A stretch of 64,000 bases of DNA from the NCBI GenBank assembly GCA_017416765.1, contig JAFQBE010000030.1, forward strand, positions 1 to 64,000. The letters are read 5' to 3'. Below, piece after piece: positions 41,569 to 51,419 of this stretch. Position numbers and translations under genes: made by a program. Within the stretch, counting starts at the first letter, position 1, and the number at the start of each line of letters is the position of its first letter. The DNA comes from Clostridia bacterium. Its GTDB lineage: Bacteria; Bacillota; Clostridia; Oscillospirales; Acutalibacteraceae. The notes beneath the pieces were generated by a model. That model made no database searches and was not told the origin of the DNA. It saw nothing but the letters and a program-made list of their open reading frames with translations.

Positions 41569-42249
41569 ATGTACGAAAAAGTGATTAAAAGAGTAATGGA
41601 TTTTCTGCTGGCTTTGGCAGCGCTTATAGTTTTGTCACCGCTGCTTTTTGCACTGATAATTATCGGTTCAGTGGTGATGAAAGGCAATGTGTTCTTTGTT
41701 CAGCCGCGTCCCGGTAAGAATGAGCGGATTTTCAAGCTTATAAAATTCAGCTCAATGACGCAGGAAAAGGATGCTCACGGAAATTTGCTGCCTGATGAAA
41801 AAAGACTTACTAAATACGGCAAATTCCTGCGTGCAACATCGCTTGATGAGCTGCCGGAGCTTATCAATATTCTCATAGGTGATATGTCCGTTGTCGGTCC
41901 GCGACCGCAGCTTGTTAGGGATATGGTTTTTATGACTCCGGAACAAAGACGCCGACACAGCGTTATGCCGGGGCTTACAGGTCTTGCTCAGGTCAACGGC
42001 AGAAACAATATCTCCTGGGAAAAGAAATTTGAATATGATCTTGAGTACATAGATAGTGGCATTACCCTTGCAAAGGATATAAAAATTGTTCTGCAGACTG
42101 TATTTAAGGTTTTTGCCCAAGACGATGTCGTACGCGAAGGTACGGTCAGTGACCTTGATTTCGGCGACTATCTGCTTGAAAAAGGTGAAATAACTCAGGA
42201 AGAATATAAAATTTGTCAGCAAGAGGCTAAGGAACTGCTGGAGGTATAA
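41569..42249 (+). CDS. initiating sugar-phosphate transferase (WcaJ/PglC type)
   Basis: 226 residues. One N-terminal hairpin/helix (LLALAALIVLSPLLFALIII) is followed by the catalytic domain: FVQPRPGKNERIFKLIKF, LRATSLDELPELINI, MSVVGPRPQ and PGLTGLAQVNGRN. It transfers the first sugar phosphate to undecaprenyl phosphate on the inner membrane face, starting repeat-unit synthesis. A 35-residue acidic C-terminal extension (EGTVSDLDFGDYLLEKGEIT) is unusual. It follows the peptide cluster by 31 nt. Confidence 0.93.
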   Translation: MYEKVIKRVMDFLLALAALIVLSPLLFALIIIGSVVMKGNVFFVQPRPGKNERIFKLIKFSSMTQEKDAHGNLLPDEKRLTKYGKFLRATSLDELPELINILIGDMSVVGPRPQLVRDMVFMTPEQRRRHSVMPGLTGLAQVNGRNNISWEKKFEYDLEYIDSGITLAKDIKIVLQTVFKVFAQDDVVREGTVSDLDFGDYLLEKGEITQEEYKICQQEAKELLEV

Positions 42250-42251
42250 AA

Positions 42252-43076
42252 ATGGATATAACCGGCTGGGAATACTATAATCATGCGGCAATACCAACAA
42301 CAGCTCCTCATATATCTCCGGACACAAAGCCAATTGCAGATGGTACTATTTGGAAAATGGAAGGCACTCCACTTTTGGCAAGATGGACAACTGAATTTGA
42401 TTGCGGATATGAAACAAATTGGTGGTTTGTAATTAGGGAAGCTCCTTTTATTCCAGAACAGATTTCAAAAAAAGAAATGAAATCAATTTGTCAGGCATTA
42501 AAAAAGTGTTATGTAAAAAAAATAGATTTTGCCGATTACTCGGAAGAAATATATGAGTGTTATTGTTCAGCATTCTCAAAATATGAAAATGCCGATAATA
42601 TGCTGCCTAAAGATAGGTTTATGGAAATAAGTAAAAGTGAGCCTGATAATGTTGAATATTGGGGCGGATTTGATGTTGAAAGCAATAAACTTATAGGTTA
42701 TATAACAGCGTGGGTGTATGAAGTTTATGCAGAAACAAGAATTGCTAAATTCAATCCTGATTTTTCAAAAAAACGTGTTTCAGATGCTTTGTATTATACA
42801 GTGCTTAACTATTATCTAAACGATTGCTCAAAAAAATACATAAGCTCTGGTAGCAGAAATATTAACCATAAAACTAATACTCAAGAATACAAAATACGAC
42901 GTTTCGGTTACAGAAAAGCTTACTGCAAATTACATATTGAATACAATCCAAAAGTAAGAATTATTATGAAGATAGCGTATTTTTTTAAAGATGTATTGAA
43001 AAAGTTCGATAACATTACACTAATTCATCAGATAAATTCCCTGTTAAAAATGGAAGAATTGTTAAAGAACAATTGA
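42252..43076 (+). CDS. unknown protein, weak GNAT-like features
   Basis: 274 residues, start 2 nt after the sugar transferase stop, with GGAGG in front. The middle part (WGGFDVESNKLIGYITAWV, RVSDALYYTVLNYYL) has the look of a GNAT or FemAB-type acyltransferase fold, but no clear acetyl-CoA motif is present. Base composition turns AT-rich here, unlike the genes upstream. It could modify a sugar of the repeat unit. Function not established. Confidence 0.6.
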   Translation: MDITGWEYYNHAAIPTTAPHISPDTKPIADGTIWKMEGTPLLARWTTEFDCGYETNWWFVIREAPFIPEQISKKEMKSICQALKKCYVKKIDFADYSEEIYECYCSAFSKYENADNMLPKDRFMEISKSEPDNVEYWGGFDVESNKLIGYITAWVYEVYAETRIAKFNPDFSKKRVSDALYYTVLNYYLNDCSKKYISSGSRNINHKTNTQEYKIRRFGYRKAYCKLHIEYNPKVRIIMKIAYFFKDVLKKFDNITLIHQINSLLKMEELLKNN

Positions 43077-43135
43077 AATGTCATTTGTTTCGTTATTTGA
43101 AAGTGATATAAGCATAGTGTTGAAAGGAAAGAGCA

Positions 43136-43630
43136 ATGAGTTTGCTTTATTGTAAAGAAAAAACATTAGCCAATGATAGCGGCTTTATTGGATTTGAAGT
43201 TGCTGAATTCTCACCGTCTTTGTTTAAAGTTTATCTTGAAGGGGAAAAACACAATTTCAAAACAACTTTTGTTAGGCTCTATTTTCAATTAATGACATTT
43301 GGAAAAGCAAAACTATTTTGCGCTTTGGACGAATTTGGTAAGGTAACACACACATCATATGTTGTTCCTAAATGTTTTAAATTTTCATTTTTGAAAAAAG
43401 GTGATTATATTATAGGACCTTGTTACACTAAAGCGGAACATAGAGGTAAAGGAATATATCCTCAAATGTTAGGCTATATTTGTTCAAATGTCGGTAGTAA
43501 AAGCACAGTGTTTTACATGAGTGTAGATGAAAATAATTTTCCGTCTGTTAAAGGTATTGAAAAAGCAGGATTTAAAAATTGTGGAACCGTAAAAAAAACA
43601 CGCTTATTTAAAAGATATAAACGGGATTGA
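43136..43630 (+). CDS. GNAT-family acetyltransferase
   Basis: 164 residues. The acetyl-CoA-binding segment is GPCYTKAEHRGKGIYPQML (R/Q-x-x-G-x-G/A form as RGKGIY), and SVDENNFPSVKGIEKAGFK is the usual GNAT end. It probably adds an acetyl group to an amino sugar of the polysaccharide. AT-rich codons. GAAAGGA stands before the ATG. Confidence 0.8.
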   Translation: MSLLYCKEKTLANDSGFIGFEVAEFSPSLFKVYLEGEKHNFKTTFVRLYFQLMTFGKAKLFCALDEFGKVTHTSYVVPKCFKFSFLKKGDYIIGPCYTKAEHRGKGIYPQMLGYICSNVGSKSTVFYMSVDENNFPSVKGIEKAGFKNCGTVKKTRLFKRYKRD

Positions 43631-43631
43631 G

Positions 43632-44450
43632 ATGGGTGAAGATAAAAGAATGAAAGACTTGGTTTCTGTAATAATGCCTTCATACAATACGGAGGCATAT
43701 ATAAAAAAAGCGATTGAATCTGTGTTGTCACAGACATATCCTTATTGGGAATTGATTATTGTTGATGATGGTTCTACTGATGATACAGACGCGATAGTTA
43801 ATAGTTTTCTGAAAGATTCAAGAATAAAATACTTAAAAAATGAAACGAACAACGGTGCAGCTGTGTCGAGAAACAGAGCTTTGCGAGAGGCTAAAGGAAA
43901 GTGGATTGCATTTCTTGACAGTGATGATATTTGGCATCCTGAAAAACTTGAAAAGCAGATTGCTTTTATGGTTGATAACGGTTATGCATTTACTTATACA
44001 GATTACAGAATACAGCTTAACGGCAAATGGTTGCCCTATATTTATATTGGACCTAATATAATTAATAAACGAAGAATGAAGAATTATTGCTATTTTTCTA
44101 CCATTACCGTTATGTATGACAGCGAAAAAATCGGTTTGATTCAGATTGAGCCGTTAAGAAAAAATAATGACTATGCAATGTGGCTGAAAGTTATAGAAAA
44201 ATCTTCTTGCTATCGTTTGAACGAATGTTTGTCATATTACATAAAGCATGATGGTTCTGTTTCAAGCGGCAGCAAATGGAAGCTGATAAAATATCATTAT
44301 TACTTATGGAGAATAGCGGAACATAAGGGTCCATTGAGTTCGTGCCTATATACATTTAGAAATTTATTCTGGGGTATAATAAAGAAAATTAGGTACAGAG
44401 TGAGGATAGAAGGGGACGAAATAAATGTCACTTTATCAAAAAATAATTAA
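43632..44450 (+). CDS. glycosyltransferase family 2
   Basis: 272 residues. The GT-A core is plain: VSVIMPSYNTEAYIKKAIES, IIVDDGSTDDTDAIV, AVSRNRALREAKGKWIAFLD with SDD of the metal site. It adds one sugar to the lipid-linked repeat unit in the cytoplasm. An in-frame ATG at 43650, giving MKDLVSVIMPSYN, is also possible. The end overlaps the dehydrogenase gene by 26 nt. Confidence 0.9.
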   Translation: MGEDKRMKDLVSVIMPSYNTEAYIKKAIESVLSQTYPYWELIIVDDGSTDDTDAIVNSFLKDSRIKYLKNETNNGAAVSRNRALREAKGKWIAFLDSDDIWHPEKLEKQIAFMVDNGYAFTYTDYRIQLNGKWLPYIYIGPNIINKRRMKNYCYFSTITVMYDSEKIGLIQIEPLRKNNDYAMWLKVIEKSSCYRLNECLSYYIKHDGSVSSGSKWKLIKYHYYLWRIAEHKGPLSSCLYTFRNLFWGIIKKIRYRVRIEGDEINVTLSKNN

Positions 44451-45747
44451 TAACGAAGAAGCAGTTTCAGTTATAGGCCTAGGCTATGTTGGTATGCCAA
44501 TAGCGGTTGCATTTGCAAATAAAGGGGTCAAAGTAATCGGTTATGACCTTAATAAGAAAAAAATAGAGATGTATAAAGCAGGTATTGATCCGACAAAAGA
44601 AGTAGGAGATGGAGCTGTAAAGAACACAACAGTTGAATTTACTTGCAATGAAAAAGATTTGAAAAAGGCAAAGTTTCATATTGTCGCAGTTCCCACACCT
44701 GTGAATACAGACCATACTCCTGATTTAACACCCGTAATCGGTGCATCTGAAATTGTTGGCAGAAATCTTACAAAAGGTTCTTATGTTGTGTTTGAATCAA
44801 CGGTATATCCTGGCTGCACTGAAGATGTTTGCGTTCCGATATTAGAAAGAGAATCGGGACTAAAAAGTGGGGTTGATTTCAAAGTAGGCTATTCACCGGA
44901 AAGAATTAATCCGGGTGATAAGGTGCACAGACTTGAAAATATAACGAAAATAGTATCAGGCTGTGACGAAGAAGCTCGGGCTACGATAAAAGAGGTTTAC
45001 GATATTGTTATCGAAGTAGGTACATATCCTGTAAGCAATATCAGAACTGCAGAAGCAGTTAAGGTTGTTGAAAACAGTCAGCGTGATATAAATATTGCAT
45101 TTATGAATGAATTGGCTATGGTTTTTGACAAAATGGATATTGATACCAACGAAGTTGTCGATGGTATGAATACAAAGTGGAATGCTCTTGGTTTTCGTCC
45201 CGGTCTTGTAGGCGGACACTGTATTGGTGTGGATCCGTATTATTTTACGTATCAGGCAGAAAAACTTGGCTATCATAGCCAGATAATTCTAAACGGAAGA
45301 ATGGTTAATGACAAAATGGGTAAGTTTGTTGCTGATGCAGCAATAAAGAATATGATTGCATGCGGACAAGCACCCAAAAAGTCAAAGGTAGTAATTTTAG
45401 GCCTTACTTTTAAAGAAAATTGCCCTGATATAAGGAATTCAAAAGTAGAAGATATTATCAAAAGATTTGCAGAATATGAGATTTTACCGATTGTTGTTGA
45501 TCCTTGGGCAAGTGAAGAAGAGGCGAAAAAAGAATACGATGTTAGTCTAACAAAGTTAGAAGATGTAAAAGATGCAGATTGTGTAATTGTTGCTGTAGCG
45601 CATAATGAATTTAAAGAATTGTCTATTTGTGAAATAAAGAAAATGTTCAAAAAGTCGGAAGATTCTGAAAAGGTTTTTATTGATGTTAAAGGGATTTACA
45701 GCATATCCGATTTGAAAGCAAGCGGTATGAAATATTGGAGACTTTAA
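44425..45747 (+). CDS. nucleotide-sugar dehydrogenase (WbpA/TviB-like)
   Basis: 440 residues with the UDP-sugar 6-dehydrogenase pattern: VSVIGLGYVGMPIAVAFANK, VAVPTPVN, FESTVYPGCTEDV, YSPERINPGDK, the catalytic-Cys region LVGGHCIGVDPYYFT and a C-terminal domain. The PGCTED and GYSPERINPGD forms match the UDP-GlcNAc/UDP-GalNAc 6-dehydrogenase subgroup, so it should make a uronic acid of an N-acetyl hexosamine. It differs clearly from the second dehydrogenase at 52947. AAGGGG at 44410 serves ATG 44425. Confidence 0.9.
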   Translation: MSLYQKIINNEEAVSVIGLGYVGMPIAVAFANKGVKVIGYDLNKKKIEMYKAGIDPTKEVGDGAVKNTTVEFTCNEKDLKKAKFHIVAVPTPVNTDHTPDLTPVIGASEIVGRNLTKGSYVVFESTVYPGCTEDVCVPILERESGLKSGVDFKVGYSPERINPGDKVHRLENITKIVSGCDEEARATIKEVYDIVIEVGTYPVSNIRTAEAVKVVENSQRDINIAFMNELAMVFDKMDIDTNEVVDGMNTKWNALGFRPGLVGGHCIGVDPYYFTYQAEKLGYHSQIILNGRMVNDKMGKFVADAAIKNMIACGQAPKKSKVVILGLTFKENCPDIRNSKVEDIIKRFAEYEILPIVVDPWASEEEAKKEYDVSLTKLEDVKDADCVIVAVAHNEFKELSICEIKKMFKKSEDSEKVFIDVKGIYSISDLKASGMKYWRL

Positions 45748-45769
45748 TTTGAGAATTGAGGTTTAACTG

Positions 45770-46588
45770 ATGTCGAGATTTGAAATTTTGTGTGTCACAA
45801 TGCACCAAAATGATTTTTCTAAAATTGAACAGATGAATATTCATTCCGATGTTGTTTTTGCTAACCAGGCGGATACCACGCGTTTTGATGAAAAAGAGTT
45901 TAACGGTCACTATGCCCGTATGATTACTACGGATACGCGAGGTGTTGGTATTAATCGCAATCTTGCACTTATTTACGCTAAGGGCGAAATCTGCCTTTTT
46001 TCTGATGATGATATTACTTATAACGATGATGTAGAGAAGAAAGTCCTTGCTGAATTTGATACACACCCGGATGCAGATATAATAATTTTTCATTTGAATT
46101 CGGATGATCCGACTAGAACCCCTAAAAAATATTCAAAAACTAAAAAACATTCTCGTCTCAAGGGCTTGCGCTGGGGTGCAACAAGGGTTGCGTTTAGGCT
46201 GTCAGCAGCCAAAAAAGCGAATTTATGGTTTACAACTCTGTTCGGTGGCGGCTGTGTTTTTGCTGCAGGTGAAGACAGTTTGTGGCTTAATGAGGCTAGA
46301 AAAAAGGGCTTGAAGTTTTATGTATCAAAAGAAACCATAGGCAATGTGTCTTTTGAATCATCAACATGGTTTACCGGTTATGATGAAAAGTTGTTTTACG
46401 GTAAAGGTGCGTTTTGTGCTCAAAAATCTCCGCGATTTGCAAATATTTGGCCTATATACTATGTCTGGCGTTTTATAAATAAAAAAGAGTTATCAAGCAA
46501 AGAAAAATATGTATGGATGAAACACGGCATTAAAGGATACAGAGAAATGTTGTCGTTTAATGCGTATAAAGAAAAATATAAACTGTAA
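45770..46588 (+). CDS. glycosyltransferase-like protein (GT-A type)
   Basis: 272 residues. The region GVGINRNLALIYAKGEICLF followed by SDDDI is a GT-A core with the metal-binding acidic run, and the later FGGGCVFAAGEDSLWL places an Asp where processive family-2 enzymes have the ED motif. A divergent family-2 member is the best call. It continues the repeat-unit assembly genes with an AT-rich composition. Confidence 0.82.
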   Translation: MSRFEILCVTMHQNDFSKIEQMNIHSDVVFANQADTTRFDEKEFNGHYARMITTDTRGVGINRNLALIYAKGEICLFSDDDITYNDDVEKKVLAEFDTHPDADIIIFHLNSDDPTRTPKKYSKTKKHSRLKGLRWGATRVAFRLSAAKKANLWFTTLFGGGCVFAAGEDSLWLNEARKKGLKFYVSKETIGNVSFESSTWFTGYDEKLFYGKGAFCAQKSPRFANIWPIYYVWRFINKKELSSKEKYVWMKHGIKGYREMLSFNAYKEKYKL

Positions 46589-46619
46589 GGTTTAACAGCA
46601 TATAGTCTATGGAGGCAAT

Positions 46620-47849
46620 ATGGGACTTAATGTACTTTTTCTCGGCAGGCTTTTTCCGCACGAAAAAGAATCAGAAATAAAAGCAAAAATGAAAACAGGC
46701 ATGCAGGATGCTGCCAATGCGCTTCAATGGAACATTATTGACGGTCTGGAAGCAAATGATTGCGGCAGGATGAGAATTCTCAATTACCTTCCTGTTGACA
46801 GTTATCCTAAGGGATATACAGAAAAAAACATAGAAAAATTCAGCTTTGTACATACGGATAAATACGATTGTGAAGACCTAAATGTCGGATGTACAAATTT
46901 GTCGGTAATAAAGCAGTTTGTTAACGTTTATCCGTTTAAGCGTGAGATAAAAAAATGGGCACTTGATAAAAATAAAGAAAAAAAGGTTCTTGTTCTTTAT
47001 ACTGCTACCCGTATGTTTTTATCTTTGGCGGAATATGCCAAAAAGTTGAATCCGGTTATAAAAACATGTTGCATAATTGCTGATATTCCCGAATATGCGA
47101 CTGCAAGTGATTTGCACGGTGTAAGAAAACTGTACAGCTTGTATCAGACCAACAAATGTGCTTCACTTTATAAATATATTGATAAGTTTGTTCTGCTGAC
47201 AAAGCAGATGGCAGAGCGGCTGAACATAAAGGTGCCGTATACAGTTATGGAGGGAATAGCTCCCGAAAACGATTCAGGTTTAAAATCTGAAACAGCAGAA
47301 ATATATAAAAACCAAAAATACATTCTTTATACCGGTACGCTTAATTATAAATTCGGTATAGGTGAGCTTCTTGATGCGTTTGCGATGATAAAAGATGAAA
47401 ATGCAAATCTTATAATTTGCGGCTTCGGTCAGGCGGAAGAACGGATAAAAGAAGATATGAAATGTGATTCTCGCATTGTATATCTTGGCAAGGTAGATCG
47501 AACAGATGCTTTGGCACTGCAGCGAAATGCAACCGTGCTTGTCAATCCCAGACAGAATAATGAGGAGTTTACAAAATACAGCTTTCCGTCAAAAACTATG
47601 GAATATCTTGCTTCGGGTGTTCCGTTGGTTGCGTATAAGCTTGACGGCATGCCGGATGAATACGATTCATACATAAACTATGTTCCGGATAATTCACCTG
47701 AGTCCCTTGCGCGTGAAATATCAAAGGTGCTCAATATGAGCGATGAAGAACATGTGTGTGCAGGTAAAACGGCGCAGGCTTTTGTTGCTGAAAACAAAAA
47801 TTATATTGTACAGTCTAAAAAGATACTGGATTTTATATCATATACTTAA
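46620..47849 (+). CDS. glycosyltransferase family 4 (group 1)
   Basis: 409 residues. The C-terminal Rossmann half has YILYTGTLNYKFGIGELLDA, LIICGFGQAEERIK and NPRQNNEEFTKYSFPSKTME, the E-x7-E type donor site of GT4 enzymes. The N-terminal half begins NVLFLGRLFPHEKE. It retains the anomeric configuration of the donor sugar. Ribosome site GGAGG before ATG 46620. Confidence 0.88.
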   Translation: MGLNVLFLGRLFPHEKESEIKAKMKTGMQDAANALQWNIIDGLEANDCGRMRILNYLPVDSYPKGYTEKNIEKFSFVHTDKYDCEDLNVGCTNLSVIKQFVNVYPFKREIKKWALDKNKEKKVLVLYTATRMFLSLAEYAKKLNPVIKTCCIIADIPEYATASDLHGVRKLYSLYQTNKCASLYKYIDKFVLLTKQMAERLNIKVPYTVMEGIAPENDSGLKSETAEIYKNQKYILYTGTLNYKFGIGELLDAFAMIKDENANLIICGFGQAEERIKEDMKCDSRIVYLGKVDRTDALALQRNATVLVNPRQNNEEFTKYSFPSKTMEYLASGVPLVAYKLDGMPDEYDSYINYVPDNSPESLAREISKVLNMSDEEHVCAGKTAQAFVAENKNYIVQSKKILDFISYT

Positions 47850-47867
47850 CCGAACGGAGGAATAAAA

Positions 47868-49082
47868 ATGGGCGTTGCTCTTAAACTCAATATGCCTGCG
47901 GCAACACCCAAAACAATGTTCCGCTTTTTGGTGCTGGTGTTCTGGACACAGTATACGGTTTTAAGCTTTGTTGAAGAGGTTATTGAGCGTCTGCCGTTCG
48001 TAAGCCGCTTTGCGCCGTTCTTCATTCCTGTTTTATTTATGTCATTGTTTGCGTTGTCCTTGCCTTATATTGTGCGGCAGTTACGCAAGGCGGATGTGCT
48101 GTTTGTGCTGTCAGTTGTGCTTGTGGTTGTTATGACACTGCTTATTTATCCCGACAGCAAAGAATATATCTCTCCTCAGCTGTGGCGCATATTCGGTATG
48201 GCTGTTCCACTTTATTTTGTCGGAGTAATTTATGACAACGAAGAAACAAAAAAAGATTTATTCTGGTGCTCTCTTGTAGGTGTGGTTGTTGCACTTTTAT
48301 ACCAGCTTTATTCTTTGGCATCAGGTCGAGTGCTGGAAAGCGATAATATGAACACATCGTACAATGTTCTGCCCAGCGTTATGTACCTAATTTATTGGGC
48401 GATTATTAACAACGGAACGAAAAACTGGATTATTGCTTTTGCGGCATCAGCTCTGCCGTTTATATTCGGTACACGCGGTCCCATAGTTGCTATAGCAGTT
48501 TTTTGTGCTATAGGTCTGATTTACAGATTTTCAAAAATTAAAAACATAGCCATTAAAATATTTTTAATTCTGATTGTTGGTGTATTAGCAGTTTATATCA
48601 GTTCAGGGAACAGAATACTTGAATGGGCAGAAATACTTTCCAAACGATTCGGCGAGATAGGATTCAGTACGCGAATATTTGAATTTTTTATTGAAGAAGA
48701 TTTAGCATATTTATCGGGCCGAGAGGATTTAAGCGAAGCTGTATGGAAGGCGATAAAGCAAAACGCGATTTTTGGTTATGGCTTTATGGGCGATAGAGCA
48801 ATTATATCACCGTATGTTCATAATATTGTACTTGAATATTGGTGTAGCTACGGTGTTTTTGCCGGAAGTGCAGCAATTGTTTTGACGGTAGTTATGCCAC
48901 TGAAAGCCATGTTTCGTTCGAAAGATACGGATAATTTGTGGCTGATTATTATGTTTACGTGTATGGTGTTTATAAAACTTATGCTTACAGGTAGTTATGT
49001 TTATGAACCGTATTTTTATTTGTTGATTGGTTTGTGCGTAGGTTCATTAAGAAAATACAATAATCCTTTAAAGGTGTATTGA
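47868..49082 (+). CDS. O-antigen polymerase-like membrane protein (Wzy)
   Basis: 404 residues with about ten to twelve membrane helices and one larger outer loop near residues 255-330 (SKRFGEIGFSTRIFEF and FGYGFMGDRAIISPYVHNIV). The pattern with YVHNIVLEYWCSYGVFAG resembles the ligase/polymerase domain of Wzy and WaaL proteins. It should join repeat units on the outer membrane face with the Wzz parts of the kinases setting chain length. Confidence 0.85.
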   Translation: MGVALKLNMPAATPKTMFRFLVLVFWTQYTVLSFVEEVIERLPFVSRFAPFFIPVLFMSLFALSLPYIVRQLRKADVLFVLSVVLVVVMTLLIYPDSKEYISPQLWRIFGMAVPLYFVGVIYDNEETKKDLFWCSLVGVVVALLYQLYSLASGRVLESDNMNTSYNVLPSVMYLIYWAIINNGTKNWIIAFAASALPFIFGTRGPIVAIAVFCAIGLIYRFSKIKNIAIKIFLILIVGVLAVYISSGNRILEWAEILSKRFGEIGFSTRIFEFFIEEDLAYLSGREDLSEAVWKAIKQNAIFGYGFMGDRAIISPYVHNIVLEYWCSYGVFAGSAAIVLTVVMPLKAMFRSKDTDNLWLIIMFTCMVFIKLMLTGSYVYEPYFYLLIGLCVGSLRKYNNPLKVY

Positions 49083-49083
49083 T

Positions 49084-50298
49084 ATGAAAATAGCTCAAAT
49101 TAATATGTTGCCGTACGGAAGCACCGGTAAGATAATGTTTCAAATTGCTAAGACTGCAAGGGCACAAGGTCATATAGTGAAAACTTTTTCAACTATACCT
49201 TTGGATAAAGAGGCAGTGTTGTTTAAGGCGTTTCCGGAGGAGCATTTTGTATTTGGCTCATATTTAGAAAATAAAATACATTGTTATTTAGGCATTGCTT
49301 TGGGCAGAAACGGTATGTATTCCCATATAGGTACAGCTGAATTGATTAAGCAGCTCAAGCTGTTTGATCCGGATGTTGTTCACCTTCATAATCTCCATAA
49401 ATTCTGTATAAATTTACCTATGCTTTTTAGATATCTGAAAAAAAGCAAGGTTAGGGTTGTATGGACATTGCATGATTGTTGGGCCTTTACAGGACAATGT
49501 CCATATTTTACAATGAGCGGATGCGAGAAATGGAAAACCGGATGCCATAATTGCACACAGATAGACCGATATCCGAAAAGTTTGGTTGACAATACCGGAC
49601 ATATGTATAAGCTTAAGAAAAAGTGGTTTACGGGAATTGAAAATATGGTGATTGTTACTCCGTCGCAATGGTTAGCTGACTTGGTGAAGCAGTCATTTCT
49701 CAATTTGTATCCCGTAAAGGTAATACACAACGGAATCGATATTGGTGTATTTAAACCTACTGTCAGTACTTTTAGGGACAAGTATAATATACCTTATGAT
49801 AAAAAGATATTGTTAGGTGTAGCGTTTGACTGGGGAATCAGAAAAGGGCTGGATGTGTTTTGCGAACTGGCAAAAAAATTGGATGCTCAAAAATATACAA
49901 TAGTGTTGGTTGGCACAAACGATATAATTGATAAACAGCTTCCTGAGAATATAGTTTCTATTCATAAAACGCATAACCAAGAAGAGCTTGCTGAGATTTA
50001 TTCTGTGGCGGATTTGTTTATTAATCCGACGAGAGAAGAAAACTATCCGACAGTCAATATGGAATCAATTGCATGCGGCACTCCTGTGCTGACTTTTCGT
50101 ACAGGTGGAAGCCCCGAAATACCAGATGAGAATAGCGGAAGCGTTGTAGAAAGTGAAGATATTGATTCTTTGGAAAAAGAGATAATTCGTATATGTGAAA
50201 CGATGCCTTATTCTGAACGTATGTGCGTAGAAAGGGCAAAGCTTTTTGAAGCAAAAAAGTGTTTTGAAAAATATGCCGAATTGTACAGTCAGCTTTAA
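49084..50298 (+). CDS. glycosyltransferase family 4 (group 1)
   Basis: 404 residues, start 1 nt after the wzy stop. The N half has QINMLPYGSTGKIMFQIAK and DVVHLHNLHKFCIN, then TLHDCWAFTGQCPYF, which is typical of fucose/colanic acid-type GT4 enzymes. The C half has GVAFDWGIRKGLDVFCELA and FINPTREENYPTVNMESIAC (E-x7-E site). It adds a sugar to the repeat unit; the donor is not readable. Confidence 0.9.
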   Translation: MKIAQINMLPYGSTGKIMFQIAKTARAQGHIVKTFSTIPLDKEAVLFKAFPEEHFVFGSYLENKIHCYLGIALGRNGMYSHIGTAELIKQLKLFDPDVVHLHNLHKFCINLPMLFRYLKKSKVRVVWTLHDCWAFTGQCPYFTMSGCEKWKTGCHNCTQIDRYPKSLVDNTGHMYKLKKKWFTGIENMVIVTPSQWLADLVKQSFLNLYPVKVIHNGIDIGVFKPTVSTFRDKYNIPYDKKILLGVAFDWGIRKGLDVFCELAKKLDAQKYTIVLVGTNDIIDKQLPENIVSIHKTHNQEELAEIYSVADLFINPTREENYPTVNMESIACGTPVLTFRTGGSPEIPDENSGSVVESEDIDSLEKEIIRICETMPYSERMCVERAKLFEAKKCFEKYAELYSQL

Positions 50299-50315
50299 GA
50301 AAGTGTGATAAAGTA

Positions 50316-51386
50316 ATGAGTTACGGGCAACAAAAGAAAAGAGTTTTAATAATACAGTCGTTAATTCCGCACTACAGAGTTCCGGTTTTTAATGAGCTTT
50401 CAAAATATGTGGATTTAACAGTTGTGTACGATAAAGGAACTGTACCCGATAATGTTGAATTTGGAATAGTGAAGATCGATACGATGCACATTAAACACAT
50501 TCCGCGTATACATAAAAAGAATATTTTGCGTATGGCTAAAAAATATGATGTAGTTATAACTATGCTGGATGGCTCTTTCCTTACAACTCATTTGCTGTGT
50601 TGGCTCAGAGGCAAGACAAAACTTATTCTTTGGGGAATCGGTGTTGCGGCAGGGTACAATACTAGATTCGATTCTTCACAAGAAACATCAGAAAAATATT
50701 TTAAGATGATTCAAAAAGCTGATGCGGCATTATTTTATTCGAAATATCCTGTAGAAAAGTACAGTGCACTTGGCGAAGCTAAGGAAAAACTTTTTGTTGC
50801 AAATAATACTGTACGTGTATTGCCGACAGAAAAAAAAGAAAAAGAGAGTATTTTGTTTGTTGGTTCGTTGTATAAAGCAAAAAAAATATTTGAATTATTG
50901 GAAGGCTATAAGAAAGCTCATGAGGTTTGTGAGCACCTGCCTAAACTTGTTATTATCGGAGACGGAGATGATTCCGCAGATGTAGCAAAATGGGTTAATG
51001 ACAATGGGCTGAAAGATAATGTTGTATTAACAGGTGCTATTTATGACGAAGAGATTTTAGCTGATTATTTTTCGCGTGCCATTATGTGCATTTCTCCCGA
51101 TCAAGCGGGACTAACTGTATTGCAGTCGTTTGGATACGGTGTTCCTTTTGTGACACATAAAGATTCAATTACAGGTGGAGAAAGATTAAACATAAAGAAT
51201 AAAGAAAACGGATTGTTAGTTGACTCTTTTGATGAAATAGCAGAAGTTATATGTGATTGCGAAAAAAACAAAAATTCTTACATTGAAATGGGAAAAAATG
51301 CTAAGATTTTTTATGATGAGAACAGAACGGTAGAGCATATGGTTAACGGATTTTTAGAAGCAATTACATTTGTTACAACTGATTAG
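50316..51386 (+). CDS. glycosyltransferase family 4 (group 1)
   Basis: 356 residues. The start VLIIQSLIPHYRVPVFNELS and the later LWGIGVAAG, ILFVGSLYKAKKIFELLEGY and CISPDQAGLTVLQSFGYGVP show a GT4 fold, with the acidic donor site altered (DQAGLTVLQS in place of E-x7-E). That change may affect donor choice. AT-rich like its neighbours. Start ATG 50316 has GAAAGTG in front. Confidence 0.87.
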   Translation: MSYGQQKKRVLIIQSLIPHYRVPVFNELSKYVDLTVVYDKGTVPDNVEFGIVKIDTMHIKHIPRIHKKNILRMAKKYDVVITMLDGSFLTTHLLCWLRGKTKLILWGIGVAAGYNTRFDSSQETSEKYFKMIQKADAALFYSKYPVEKYSALGEAKEKLFVANNTVRVLPTEKKEKESILFVGSLYKAKKIFELLEGYKKAHEVCEHLPKLVIIGDGDDSADVAKWVNDNGLKDNVVLTGAIYDEEILADYFSRAIMCISPDQAGLTVLQSFGYGVPFVTHKDSITGGERLNIKNKENGLLVDSFDEIAEVICDCEKNKNSYIEMGKNAKIFYDENRTVEHMVNGFLEAITFVTTD

Positions 51387-51419
51387 TTTGAACTACGAGC
51401 ATTACAGAGGTAATTTTTA

